64,000 nt of DNA from Phaseolus vulgaris (lineage: Eukaryota; Streptophyta; Magnoliopsida; Fabales; Fabaceae), in NCBI RefSeq assembly GCF_000499845.2, contig NC_023751.2, positions 7,901,835-7,965,834 on the forward strand, given 5' to 3'. Position 1 is the first letter of the stretch. Every line of letters begins with the position of its first letter. Position numbers and translations under genes: made by a program. This document shows positions 43,779 to 55,510 of this stretch, piece after piece. The notes under the pieces are model-generated. The model worked only from the letters and a program-made list of their open reading frames with translations. It made no database searches and was not told the origin of the DNA.

Positions 43779-44935
43779 AATATAATGGACTATATTATAT
43801 AAGCAATTATATAATATTATATAATAAAAATAAAATAATATTAAAAATAAAAATATTAAATATCAACTCCTAAATCTAATTCTAACCCTAACTCTAATTA
43901 TAGTTTTAATCCATACTTTTAATCTCAATCCTAAACTAACCCTAATCATACTTTTAATATCTATTTTAATTCTAATCCTAACTCTAATTCTAAATCATAA
44001 TCTCAATTTTTAACCCGAACTCTAACATTAATATTAAACCTAAACTTAACCATAATTTTAACTCTAATCCAAAATTCACAAGTAATTTTTTTTTTTTATT
44101 ATTTTTAATTTTTTTAAAATATAAAATAAATTTGTAATTTTACTTTTTTATCAATTAAAAAAATAAAATTTTATTTACATATATCATAATACTCACAAAT
44201 CTTACTTCTCACATTATTTAACAAACAACTTCACTTCCTCCTCAAATTCATTATCTTAAATTCACTAACAAAACATAAATAATGTGAATGAAAAGCTGAG
44301 CTATTTGATCAAACGACTGAGAATTATATAAAAAGTTTGCAAGTAATTTAATTAATATAATAGAACATTTTTATATTAATATACTTAGATAATATTTTGC
44401 TGTAAAACTAATTTTAAAAAATACATGTTAGAGTTAAAATAAAATTTATACTAAAATAAAATTTATGATAAAATTCTAATAAACAAAAAATTGCATTTCA
44501 ATATAAAAACATATTAAAATAAATTATTTTTAAAATATTAAAATTTTGAAATAAGTAATTTTATATTATAATAATATAAAAAAATATATATTAATAAATT
44601 AATTTATTGCATCTTATATTATTTATTATTTTAATTCTTTTTTGTATTATACCAGTGGGAAAAAAGACACTTTATTCCTCTATGTTCAAAAAATAAATAA
44701 AATTAACGATAATAGTTACATAAAAAAATAATGATTATTTATAGTACACTGTGTATTAAGAAAAGTGTAAATAATTTATAATGTCTTGTATCGATAAAAT
44801 GTATTTGCAATTAGTTCTTATAAAAGTTTATTCTTTTTTCTTAATTTTAAAATACAATTGATACTGAAATAAAAATATAAAATGTTTACATCAAAATTCA
44901 AAAATCCCTTTTATATATACACACAATATTTGGTT
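42389..44935. other. AT-rich intergenic region, no gene
   Basis: Contains the probable promoter/leader of the kinesin-tail gene (to about 42.6 kb). It also has ATT/ATC microsatellite (42646-42675), AT microsatellites (42828-42848, 43745-43774), and a CTAA-rich tract described separately. No kinesin motor exons and no other coding signal were found. Confidence 0.6.
43864..44072. repeat. Degenerate CTAA-rich, telomere-like tract
   Basis: The plus strand repeats hexamer-like words such as TCTAAT, CCTAAC, TCTAAC and ACCCTAA (for example TTCTAACCCTAACTCTAAT at about 43879-43897). Only a few units equal the plant telomere hexamer CCCTAAA-type core and spacing is irregular. It may be a degenerate interstitial telomere-like array or a low-complexity expansion. 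Confidence 0.45.
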
Positions 44936-45924
44936 TAAATTTTTTTTTTTCACTTTCCACCTTCATAACAATAATTAAGAGATGTGGTGTTTTATAAGTC
45001 CTCCTCTTCTTTAAATAAAAGCTTTAATGTTAAGTATCACTATGCCACTTAAGATCTCAGCTAGGCTGACACCTCAAGTAACAACAATCATTTACCATCA
45101 CATGAAAAAAAAATACAAAAATACGGAGGGACTAGACCAAAACCCATATGTTAACAAAAACGATACATAGGTAGACTATACCTATTCATAAAGAATTCTA
45201 AGAACAGACAAGGTGGAAGCCTATTATACCAAAGGAAAGGTTCTCTATGAAAAAATCATAAATTAGCCAATTTATCAGCACACGTATTTCCTTCACGAAA
45301 AATATGAGTAACTGTAAACCTAATTTTCCCACAGTAATTAAGACAAGCATTCCATCGATTACGAAGCATCCAAGGAACATTTGTCCTAGCAGTAAACACA
45401 GCACAAACCAAAGCAGTAAGCCCCATCTTTTGAGTTTCCTCCATAGCATGTATAACCCCATAAAACTCAGCAACCAAAGCAGTCTGAACTTCAAGAAACG
45501 CAGAAAAAGCTCCAATAAATTCCCCCATACTCCCACGAAAAATACCTCCGCAAGTAGCAAGACCAGGATATCCCCTAGCAGCCCCATCAGTGTTAATTTT
45601 TACCCAGCCTGGTGAAGGAAACTCCCATCTAACAGGACGTAGAACTTTACCAGTACGAGTGTTAATACCAAAAAACTTTAGCACATTGAAATCAAACATA
45701 TCATTCTTCATTGAAGCTTTAGACGAATTACCCACTAGACAAGTTAAGTCTTTAATAACCAAAATAGCCCTAGAAACCTCAATCTTATCCTGAAAACGAG
45801 CATAATTCCTCATACGCCATATCATCCAAATAGAAAAAGTTATCACAACTAGCTTAGTTATAAGTCCTCTTTTATTTCGATACTTTTTTACTATTTTTGT
45901 TATATATATATATATAAATTTCAA
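44936..45924 (-). mobile_element. 5'-truncated LINE (L1-type) with RNase H remnant and poly-A end
   Basis: On the minus strand the open frame (45924-45256) carries a retroelement RNase H start, WVKINTDGAARGYPG, then AEFYGVIHAME, and ends HIFREGNTCADKLANL. These are three of the four expected acidic positions. The central LxSDS segment is replaced by unrelated residues, indicating a frame disruption. A stop follows LANL. Further downstream is a GGTGTCAGCCTAGCTGAGATC-like 3' UTR and a run of about 12 A at about 44942-44953. The reverse transcriptase is absent. Target-site duplications were not found by eye. Confidence 0.72.
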
Positions 45925-46672
45925 TCTTAATATTTTATTTTATTAAAAAATCATTTTAATGGGTTAGACAACAATAATCATTTCTGAAAAGAAATAAATG
46001 CATACCCTAATAACAGTAATGAGGAAATACTAGAATGAGTTTACCAAAATAGTTTTTGCTGTTGAAACCAAAGAAAATTGTCTTAAATTTCTAAATTAAA
46101 AAGACCAATCATCCTATAGGACTGGATATAGTAGATATTTAAGAATAGAAGACTAGAACAACATCCTCTTTCTTAATTCGCATTCTCTGGTTGACTGAAA
46201 TTGTGTTAAACACTTCATAACAGTGAATTTTTAATGTCCCAACCAAAAAGTATAAAACTGCTAGCTTGTGTTCACCACATTTTATGGTAGATGCTGCTTG
46301 AGCTGTTCAAAGCCAATCTGATCAAATCTCTTTTCATAAACTCATCCCCAAATAAATTCTATACGCATTGTATATACAGGTTAAATTGCAACAAGCAATG
46401 TAAATCAAATAGCAAAGTTCCTAAAAACAAATTTAGAACATGCATTGGCATCAATTTCGACATTCTTCAAAAATTTGGTCTGTCATAACAATATATAAGA
46501 AATTCACATAAACTGGGTCTTGCCATAGCCGGTCTTAAGAACAGATAACAAACATACTTGACCTGAAAACATGACCTGCTTGTAGCAAAACAATTAACTA
46601 AAACAAAAAACTATAAAACTGATACATGTTCACGGGGCACGGAATACACAGAACCATGTCATTTGTCATTCC
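45925..46672. other. Intergenic region downstream of RPB10
   Basis: No gene seen. The part from about 46480 to 46672 is probably the RPB10 3' UTR. A 65-codon frame at 46291-46488 has no recognisable features. Confidence 0.5.
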
Positions 46673-47290
<618 letters not shown>

Positions 47291-47967
47291 CTTCCTCAGA
47301 TCCTGTATCGATGCTCACACTCCACGCCCTTCTTTTCTCTTTGTATTGTTTTTCACAAACGAAAAGATTTTGAAGGTTTTGTAATTTTCGTACGAAAACA
47401 ACACAGGGGACTTTTATGCTTTCATAAGTAAATGGGCTGTTCCATAATTCCAGCCCATGTTTATTTGGGCTCCTGTATTCAACGACTTGTGGATTTTCGT
47501 TCTGCACCCTATGATTTTTAAATGCACCTACATAATTTTTAAATTACCAATTTATCAAAGTATCTTAAGAGTTATCCTTGGAACATGATTTCCGTAACAA
47601 AATTTCCAAACCAGAATTTTCAGATTAGAATTTTTAAAATAAATTTTATAAAACATATTAAAATCCCTTTCAGAAACACATTACATAGGTTTCGGAACAA
47701 TTTCTTTTAATAAAATTTCCAGTTTTTGGAACGAGTTTTGGAGAGTGAACTTTTTTTATGAAAGGAGTTATCTCTTCTTCTTTTTCTTCCAAAAAGTGCA
47801 CTAAGAATTAGTGAAAATTATATTTTAGGAATTATTTAAATTTTATTAATTCTGATAGTAAAATAATAATGAATGGCAATTCTAAGGAATAATTTAATTA
47901 TTTATTATTTATCCGGACACCAGAGGTACTATTATAAATATATTATACGTTTAAATTAAATTAAATA

Positions 47968-48014
<47 letters not shown>

Positions 48015-48270
48015 TGTAAGATTATACGTTTGTGTAAAAAAAATATTATTTAATTTTCTGTATATTTTATTTAATTAAATAATATAAAATTATCATTATA
48101 AATAAATAAAAATAAAAAAATATTTAAATATAATTACATTATTACTCGTTTTATTTATTTTATTAAGAATGATACAATTATTTTAAAATTAAAATGGTAT
48201 TCGTTAATGAAATAAAAAATTAATAATTACATTAATAAAATAATTATATTATTATTTTATTGAAGTGGAT
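47291..48270. other. Intergenic region, RPB10 promoter side
   Basis: The first 250 bp are of mixed composition and likely contain the RPB10 promoter and leader. Beyond about 47520 the DNA is AT-rich, with an AT microsatellite at 47975-48010. No gene recognised. Confidence 0.55.
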
Positions 48271-48274
48271 TTTG

Positions 48275-48538
48275 TATTCTCGTTAACAAATCAAAATCTA
48301 AATTACTATAATATATGAATTATATTATTTATATTTTTATAATTTAAATATTTAAATAATTGTTTGTTCTCATTAATAAATTAAAATCTGAACTACTATA
48401 ATTTAAAATTTAAATATTTAAATGAATTTTCTATTCTCATTAATAAATCATAATTTTAATTACTATAATATTTCAATTGAGTTTTATTATTTATATTTTT
48501 AGAATTTAAATATTTAAATAGATTTTCTTAACAAATCA
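48275..48538. repeat. AT-rich tandem repeat of about 65-110 bp units, target of the copia insertion
   Basis: Units contain ATTAATAAATCAAAATCTAA-like starts, ACTATAATAT, and AATTTAAATATTTAAAT ends, recurring at about 48280, 48375 and 48435. The array is resumed at 51455 on the other side of the copia element (AATCAAAATCTAAATTACTATA), so the two parts were once continuous. Confidence 0.7.
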
Positions 48539-48700
48539 TGTTGGTTATTAGTTCTGATTTTATTACCCTTAAACTATTTTACCGTTATATTGCATTAATG
48601 ATCATTTTATAGTAATTATAATTTTATTATATATATGATTGAGTAAATCAAAATGAATAAGATCAGTTTTGCAATTTTGTCTGCATTAGCTGCTAATACA
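48539..48700 (+). repeat. 5' LTR of the copia element (shortened)
   Basis: Aligns to the 3' LTR from TGTTGGTTATTA through TTTTGCAATTTTG. It then reaches a CTAATACA end at about 48700, lacking roughly 80 bp present in the 3' copy. No clear primer-binding site (complement of initiator Met-tRNA) follows, so this end has been rearranged. The right border is approximate. Confidence 0.6.
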
Positions 48701-48821
48701 ACTTATGCGCAACGAGTAGCGCATCGTGATCAGAAGAAAGAACAAGAAAGACAATAAGGCTTTGTATCTCATCCATCAAGGGATGAATGACGAGACGTTT
48801 GAGTAGATAAAAGGAGCAACA

Positions 48822-50860
48822 ATGGTTAGTGAGACTTGGACAATTTTGTCAACCAATTATAAAGGTGATGATACAATTTTGTCAACCAATTATAAAGGTG
48901 ATGATAAGATCAAAAGGGTGCGTCTTCAAACCCTAAAACGCCAATATGAACGGTTGAAGATGGAAACCACAAATACTATTGATGTCTATATAAATAAAGT
49001 TCTTGTCTTGACAAATCAGATGAAGACCAATGGTGAAACACATTCGGAGCAGGCAAAGGTGGAGAAGATTTTGATATCTTTAAATCCCAGATTTTAAACA
49101 TGTTGTTGCCGCAATTGAAGAGGCCAATGATATTTAAATAATGACAGTAAGGTTATTGTCTGGTTCTCTATGAGCGCATGAACATGAGCAGCAGATGAAT
49201 GACAATAAGATTGAAAAACCAATTGAACAGGCTTTAGAAGTACAAGCCTCAATTGGTAGCTCCTATCATAAACATGTTAGCTATTTCAGCAAAGGTCGTG
49301 GTGGCCAGAATCAAGGAGGCGCTTAGCATGGGGAACGTGGTCGCGGAGGACGAGAAGACATTTATAATAAATCAAATGTTGAGTGTTATAATTGCCATAA
49401 ATGTGACCATTATGCAAATGAGTGCATATCAAAAGGTGATAATCATGTTTCCAATTGTACTCAAAAAGATAGTAATCACGAACAAGATGAAGAGGATCAT
49501 GAAGTATTAATGACAACTACATCAAATGAAACTTCAAACAACCAGACTTTGTATTTGGATACAGGTTGCACGAATCATATGTGTGGTCAGAAGGAGCTGT
49601 TAGCAGATTTGGATGACTCATTTCGCACAAAATTGAAATTCGGTGATGGCAGGTTTGTTCCGATGATTGGAAAATGACGACTTCTTATTACATCGAAGAA
49701 TTGTGATCACAGGTACATCTATGATGTTTTCTCTATAACTGACATGAAAAGTAATATGTTGAATGTGTGGCAACTGGCCAAAAAGGATTACGTGATGCAC
49801 ATAGTTGAAAATAAATTCTCAATTTTTGATAAAAAAGGTAATATGATTCTTAAAACCTTTTTATCTAAAAACCGCATGCATGTTTCCAGTAGATGCTCAT
49901 ATGGGTGATTTCAAGTGCTTGAATGCAATAGTGAATAATGAATTGTGGTTATGACATTTACGCTTTGGGCACTTAAATTTTTAGAGTTTGGAAAATATTT
50001 CCAAAAGAAATTTAGTGAATGGTTTACCCCATATTCATCACCGTGATCAATTGTGTGAGGCTTGCATTTTTTGAAAGAATCACAAGATACCATTTGTTAA
50101 GGAGCCTTAGCGTGCAAAATTTCCTTTGGGAGCTTGTTCATACAGATGTTTGTGGCCCGATAAACATATCATCAGTTGGAGGTAATAAATATTTTTTAAT
50201 CTTTAATGATGATTTTTCAAGGAAAATCTGTATTTATCTATTGAAAAGCAAGGATGAGGTATTCCACTACTTTAAAATATTTAAAGCATTTGTTGAAAGA
50301 GAAAGTGGCAGACAAATTAAGATGGTGCGTAGTGACGGAGGGGGTGAGTACAAGTCTAATGAGTTTAAGAGGCACTATGAAGAACTTGGGTTGCAGCATA
50401 ACATAACATGTCCCTACACACCTCAACACAACAGAGTTGCTAAGAGAAAGAATAGAACAATCATGGACATGGCGAGGAACATGCTTGAAACGAAAGGTAT
50501 GCCAAATTATTTTTGGGTTGAGGTCGTAACATGTGCGGTATATTTGATAAACAAATCACACCCACTCGGAGTGTTCCTAACACAACTCCGATTGAGGCAT
50601 GGAGTGGATTCAAACCCAATGTGCAACACTTGAAGGTATTTGGATCAATTACTTATACTCATGTTCCCAATACAGCAAGATCGAAGTTGGATGATAAGGC
50701 AATGAAGACCATTTTCATTGGATATAAGCATGGGGATACAAACTGTACAATCCAATGACAAAGAAGGTGATTGTTAGTCGTGATGTTACATTTGGCAAAG
50801 ATGAGGAATGGCAATGGAATGCAACAGTAGAAATGGATTCAAAAAAATGATATATTTACG
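48822..50860 (+). pseudogene. Broken copia gag-protease-integrase polyprotein
   Basis: Pieces in order: a gag segment (48822-49097) with an in-frame 33-bp tandem duplication; a zinc knuckle CYNCHKCDHYANEC (49384-49425); a protease core LYLDTGCTNHM (about 49549); a GAG_pre-integrase-like HLRFGHLN (about 49955); and an integrase core (50130-50600) with HTDVCGP and VRSDGGGEY. The position of the catalytic Glu reads VAKRKNRT where the family has VxERKNRT, so the third acid of the D,D-35-E triad is lost. Frameshifts and stops separate the parts. Confidence 0.85.
48840..48905 (+). repeat. Perfect 33-bp tandem duplication in copia gag
   Basis: A 33-bp unit encoding TILSTNYKGDD is present twice, 48840-48872 and 48873-48905, in frame. 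Confidence 0.9.
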
Positions 50861-50889
50861 TTTTGAACGATGATGTGGAAGATGGAGCA

Positions 50890-50945
50890 GTTCAACCTGA
50901 AGTTGTAATTTAACCTGAAGTTGTAATTCAACCTGAAGTTGCAAC
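50890..50945 (+). repeat. 18-bp tandem repeat, three units, in the copia post-integrase spacer
   Basis: The unit CAACCTGAAGTTGTAATT occurs three times with small changes; one copy has a C-to-T change that makes a stop in the conceptual frame. Confidence 0.85.
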
Positions 50946-51209
50946 TCCAATTGCAACTATGATGAGCGACCAAGAAGGCAGTAGCGACAACCTGTACATC
51001 TTCAAGATTGCAAAGTAAATCTTGATGATGAAGTTGATGACAATGGAGATTTGGTTCACTTTGCAGAATTAGAGTCTATGAGACTTGTCGATGCCATTCA
51101 AAACCCGAAATAGCAAAAGGCTATGAATGAAGAATTGATGGCGATTGAGAAAAACAATATCATGACTCAAATTGGGAAGGGTTTCTTCCAAATCAGAATT
51201 AAGGGATGA

Positions 51210-51454
51210 TGTTGGTTATTAATTCAAATTTTATTATTATTAATTCTGATTTTATTACCCTTAGACTATTTTACGGCGGTTATATTGCATTAATGATCAG
51301 TTATTCCTATTTTATAGTTTCTTGTAATTTTATTATATATATGATTGAGTAAATATCAAAATGAATAAGATCAATTTTGCAATTTTGTGCAATTACGTTC
51401 AATCAGTTGCTACAACTTTTTGTCTTATCTTATTTCCTTCAATTAGTTCCTACA
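51210..51454 (+). repeat. 3' LTR of the copia element
   Basis: 245 bp from TGTTGGTTATT to TTCCTACA. It follows a purine-rich AAGGGATGA that may be the polypurine tract. The end is fixed by the AATCA duplication and by resumption of the tandem repeat. Confidence 0.75.
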
Positions 51455-51459
51455 AATCA

Positions 51460-53490
51460 AAATCTAAATTACTATAGTATATCAATTGAATTTATGAATA
51501 ATATAATATAAATAAAATCACTGAAATAATAGCCTATAATTTCAAAAAATATATTTATTAATTCTGATTAATAAGAAATAAGCATTCTTTTAACATTTCT
51601 AAAAATAAATATAAATAAAATATTAAATTAGAACAAAAACAAAAACATCTAAAATAACAAAGGAAAAATCATAAAAAAAATAGAAAATCTGTAAAAAAAA
51701 TGAACATAACCAATTATGTTTTGTCTTGAAAAAAACATCATAATCAATTACCCACTATTTTTAGGGGCCTACTTGACTATGTTTTCTCTTAAAAAACAAA
51801 TCTAATCGATTATGTAGAATATCTAAATAGCATAGTCGATTACCCTCCTCAAAATAAATGGTAATCAATTATGGTGTATGCTTAATCGATTATCAACTGT
51901 TTTTTATGACATAATCAATTAAGTTTTATGTGTTTTTTCATGCATAACCGATTAGACACTGAAAAATCTTAAAAATATCTAACTTGAGCGTGAATGAGTG
52001 TATTTATTAATGTATTTATGATATTAATCTAGTAGTCAATGCATTCAACACACCTCAGTCAACAAGATCCTCGGGGAAATAAGGAATTTTTTTCATACAT
52101 GAATAAAAAAGGTTTGTAGCTATGCATTACAATGGCATTGGCATTACCTCGGAGTGAGTGATTAATTCACAAAAAGAAATGCATATAATGAAAGGGCACC
52201 TAAGTAAAAACAATGATTTTTTTCCCACTTTATTCATGTTTCTCCACAATGATACAAGACAAAGAAAATGAGGTATCTTTCTCTTTTCACACTCTCTCAC
52301 TCTTAAACATCATCTAATACAAACAGGGAAAGGATAAAAGTTTATTTTGCGATGCGCCTGAAAGAGTACAGAATGCACATCTTTATAAATAAATTAAAAT
52401 TAGTTTGTATTTTATTTTTAATTAAAATATGAAATATAATTAAAGAATATTATATGTTTGAGTGTCTTTGAGAAAAAAATAGTTGTAAACTTGATTTTGA
52501 AATAAAGTTGTGTATATTTAAATTTTTTGAAAGCAAGTTAATAATAAAATTCAATATATTTTTTTATCAAGTTTCAACTCAAAAATCAAGTTTAGATTAA
52601 AAATTATTTTCTAAAAATTAACCAAATATGTGAATATTTGTCTAGAATTATATTACTCATTATGTTAAAATTTCAGACTACCAACGGGAGTTAATATATG
52701 TGTGAAAGTAAATATGTTATTGAGGTATCAAAGTGGACTTGTTTAATAAATCTCTGTTGTAGCAATCTAACTCATATTTTAAACTGAGTAGTGATTTTTA
52801 GGTCTAGTTTTATTCAGACCAACATACTATTTTGGTCTATATTTTAAAAGAAACCAAATACTTTAAACCTTAAAAACATTAAGTAAAAGTATGTGCTTTT
52901 AAATTTAAGTTACATTAACAAAATTATTTTCAATAAATAGTACTATTTTTAACTTTTTAAAGTATGATTATTATTTTACCAGACAGATTGATCCATACGT
53001 TTATGAATAACTATACCGATTAAGGTAAAAAAAAATTCAATTTAGATTAAAAAAAATTAACCCAGTCTAAATTAATTTTCAGATCGATCTGTTAAATAGT
53101 TATCGACAACCAAATACTAAAATTATTTTTAAAAGTTATATAATTTAATTTAGACTACAAAATTTGTTGTGACAAAATTCATTTTACAAATTCATCCATA
53201 ATCCTTGCTAACTAAATATTAAGATTATTTTTAGTTTAAAACCTACAAATAAGCTAATAATTTAAAAAAAAAATGTTGTGTTTTAACTTGATAGATATTT
53301 AACCATCAACGAATAAAATAAATATATGATTGATATCCCTTATGTAAATTACACGCAGGGTCTTTATTTATAGATAGAATATAATAACAAAATCAATAAC
53401 ATAATAATTGAATAATATAAACTATGAGGTTAAGTCCGTTACATTCAACCGTATATATGTATATAAGATTTAACTATAATTAGTATGACC
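51460..53490. other. AT-rich intergenic region
   Basis: No gene. Includes a cluster of AATCGATTA-type words (51690-51960) listed separately; the rest is AT-rich sequence without recognised repeats. Confidence 0.6.
51690..51960. repeat. Cluster of AATCGATTA / AATCAATTA words
   Basis: Within about 250 bp at least eight near-palindromic words of the form (T)AATC(G/A)ATTA or its variants occur, often preceded by ACATAA or CAT and followed by TGTTTT. I have seen this pattern as a dispersed repeat in legume genomes. It may be a degenerate transposon end rather than a set of binding sites. Confidence 0.55.
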
Positions 53491-53783
53491 TTAAGTGTGT
53501 GTTTGCTTTTGGAGTGATACTTTAGCCACAAATGGATTTGAGGTGTCACCACTTTGCTTTAAGTGACGCATGAGAGAGAAAGTGAGTGGAAAGGGAAAGT
53601 TTTGTGAGTTTTTGTGCCTCTCATTAGTGAATCTCATTGGTAAAGGAAAAGTTGAAGGGGAGAAGAGAAAGCAATAAACTTCCACAACTTACATTTTTAC
53701 CCTCAATATATAATAAAAAATAATTAAAATCATTTAATTTTTTTTAATTTTATTTCAAATAAACGGTACATGCCCAAGTAAAT

Positions 53784-54050
53784 AATAATAATAATATAAA
53801 GTATTATTAATACTAATAATATAACTATTATAATAATAGTAATATTTAAAATTAATTTATAAAATAATAATAAACTTATAAATAATAATATTAACTAAAA
53901 CAATGATAATAAATGTAAATCAAATAATTTTAATAAATAATAATAATATTATTAATTTATTTTATTTATATTAATTATTAGTAATTTTATTAATAATAAT
54001 ATAATTATTTATATAAAATAAATTTATATAATAATAAATAATATTAATCG
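53784..54050. repeat. Nearly pure A/T tract built on AAT/ATT trinucleotides
   Basis: About 265 bp with only scattered G or C, made mostly of AATAAT and ATTATT blocks in both orientations. It could form imperfect hairpins. Non-coding. Confidence 0.8.
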
Positions 54051-54227
54051 TCTAAAATACTTAATTAAATTTTTATATATTAAATGAATTTGTAAATTTT
54101 AATTTTTTTTCAACCACAGTCATCATATTATTTATATTTTTTATGACAAAATTTTATTTTTTAAAAGGACTTGTATTTTTTTATATTTTATATTTTATTA
54201 TTTAAATATTTTAAAGATAATGGTAAA

Positions 54228-54958
54228 TGTTTTTGCCGGTTGACCCAGTCGTCGTTGAATTCAAAGGCAACGGTGACTCCTCTTATTTTTAGTCGCTTTT
54301 TGTGCTCACACTTGGATGTTGGAGAACGGCTCCATTGAAATAGAGGGGGGTCTACCTGTTGATTGCACTCCGACAATCAAGTCAGTATTGGGCTAAAAAC
54401 AATGAGTAAGTAAAACAGTTTCAGTCTTAAAAACAACGTACCTTTACAAGGGTTCTTATCACCCTTTTATAGGTTGTTTTTAGGTTAACTTACTGTTCCC
54501 ACCTTTCTCTCACCAGAGCCTTACCTTCTAGTGAATTTAGGTCTACGGGGAGGACCTTCCCTTTTTGGAGTGCGGAATCTAACATTATGGCTGCCAGGGT
54601 ACCAACTCTTGCGGGATCCATCTGTTTTATAGGTGCCCTAATTCTTTACGTGCCATGCATGCAGCTTTCCCTGGAAACCCTGCGCTCATGGGCTTAGGCA
54701 CCTTCAAGGAATACTTACTTATGTTGCACCCGAATGTGCTATACACACCACGTGCATGAACTCTCCCGTGAATTAGGTCTTTCTGATATATAGGTTTCAA
54801 CACATACTATTTTTTGGGCCCCGCTTACGTGGCCCATAATCACGACCATACCACCGATGTTCGATGTCGATGTCTGATGCCAATCTCTGATGTCGATGTT
54901 TGATGTCGATGTTTGATGTCGATCTCTGATGTCGATCTCTGAGGTCTGGCCAGTACCA
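54228..54958 (-). mobile_element. Solo gypsy-type LTR, antisense
   Basis: On the minus strand it begins TGGTACTGG and ends GTCAACCGGCAAAAACA. Inside are a TATA box CCTATAAAAGGG (about 54462-54473) and the word CTGACTTGATTGTCGGAGTGCAA (54364-54386), typical of legume Ogre/gypsy LTRs. The sequence TAAAT stands on both sides (54224-54228 and 54959-54963), overlapping the LTR end by one base. The ends match those of the solo LTR at 62566-63733, so both are related. No internal gag-pol was found. Confidence 0.65.
54854..54945. repeat. Tandem GATGTCGATSTYTGATG repeat inside the solo LTR
   Basis: About six units of 15-18 bp based on TGATGTCGATGTTTGATGTCGATCTC lie near the LTR's 5' end (minus orientation). 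They are also close to the conserved start of the LTR and may be an expanded promoter/enhancer element. Confidence 0.75.
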
Positions 54959-55414
54959 TAAATTTGTAAACTTACATTTTTACATATTTAAAAAAATTAA
55001 AATTTTATCACAACCATCACATCACTCACAAACTTCAATAAACTTTCATCACACATCCACTTTAACATATCCCAATCCAAACACCCTCAACTTTCTTCAC
55101 ACTTTCTTTTTAAATCCTCACACTTCCACTCTCCCACACCCTCAACTTTCCACCCCCACACCCTCTAATCCAAACACACCATAAATGGGTGGTGCATGGC
55201 CCTTCATGACCCTTCATGGGTGGTGTAGGAATATTTAAGGTGGTATTAGGCCTTGGGTGACAATGATAAACATGATACCTCACTTAACAGAGGTATCTTG
55301 ATTTCACCATTGTCTAGTCATGTAGATATGATTTTAAGCGGTGAGAAGTGAATGAGAATTACACTAGCCTTAATAAATATACATGCATATGGCTTAATAT
55401 AAGATATACCCTGA

Positions 55415-55417
55415 TAT
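55415..55417. repeat. TAT target-site duplication, left copy
   Basis: TAT directly before the CACTA terminus, matched by TAT at 62434-62436. Three-base target duplications are the hallmark of the CACTA superfamily. Confidence 0.85.
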
Positions 55418-55510
55418 CACTAGTACAAAATTTGAAAACAACGACCATTTATTTAGTGCGGCTTTGCGTTTAAACGCATTTGTAAAAAACGCGGTGGCAT
55501 TTTTGTAATT

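Larger units (their letters stand above)
48539..51454 (+). mobile_element. Internally deleted Ty1/copia retrotransposon with LTRs and AATCA target duplication
   Basis: The element starts TGTTGGTTATTA at 48539 and ends TTCCTACA at 51454. It is flanked by the 5-bp direct repeat AATCA (48534-48538 and 51455-51459). LTRs at both ends share a long AT-rich core, but the left one is shorter. Between them lie broken gag, a zinc knuckle, protease and integrase, in copia order. Reverse transcriptase and RNase H are missing: the 3' LTR follows directly after the segment that normally leads into RT. It cannot move on its own. Confidence 0.85.
53490..55185. mobile_element. Possible non-autonomous element with GTGTGTTTG ends, interrupted by a solo LTR
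   Basis: The left side begins GTGTGTTTGCTTTTGGAG at about 53492. The right side, read in reverse, begins GTGTGTTTGGATTAGAG at about 55180. Both are followed by purine-rich sequence (AAGGGAAAGTT-like left, GGTGGAAAGTTGAGG-like right). The interior contains a nearly pure A/T stretch (53784-54050) and the solo LTR. No clear target duplication was found, so the borders are provisional. Confidence 0.35.

Noticed and set aside
45198..45587. 129-codon Leu/Val-rich minus-strand frame over the LINE
   Set aside because: Frame shadow of the LINE RNase H; the hydrophobic composition is produced by the wrong frame.
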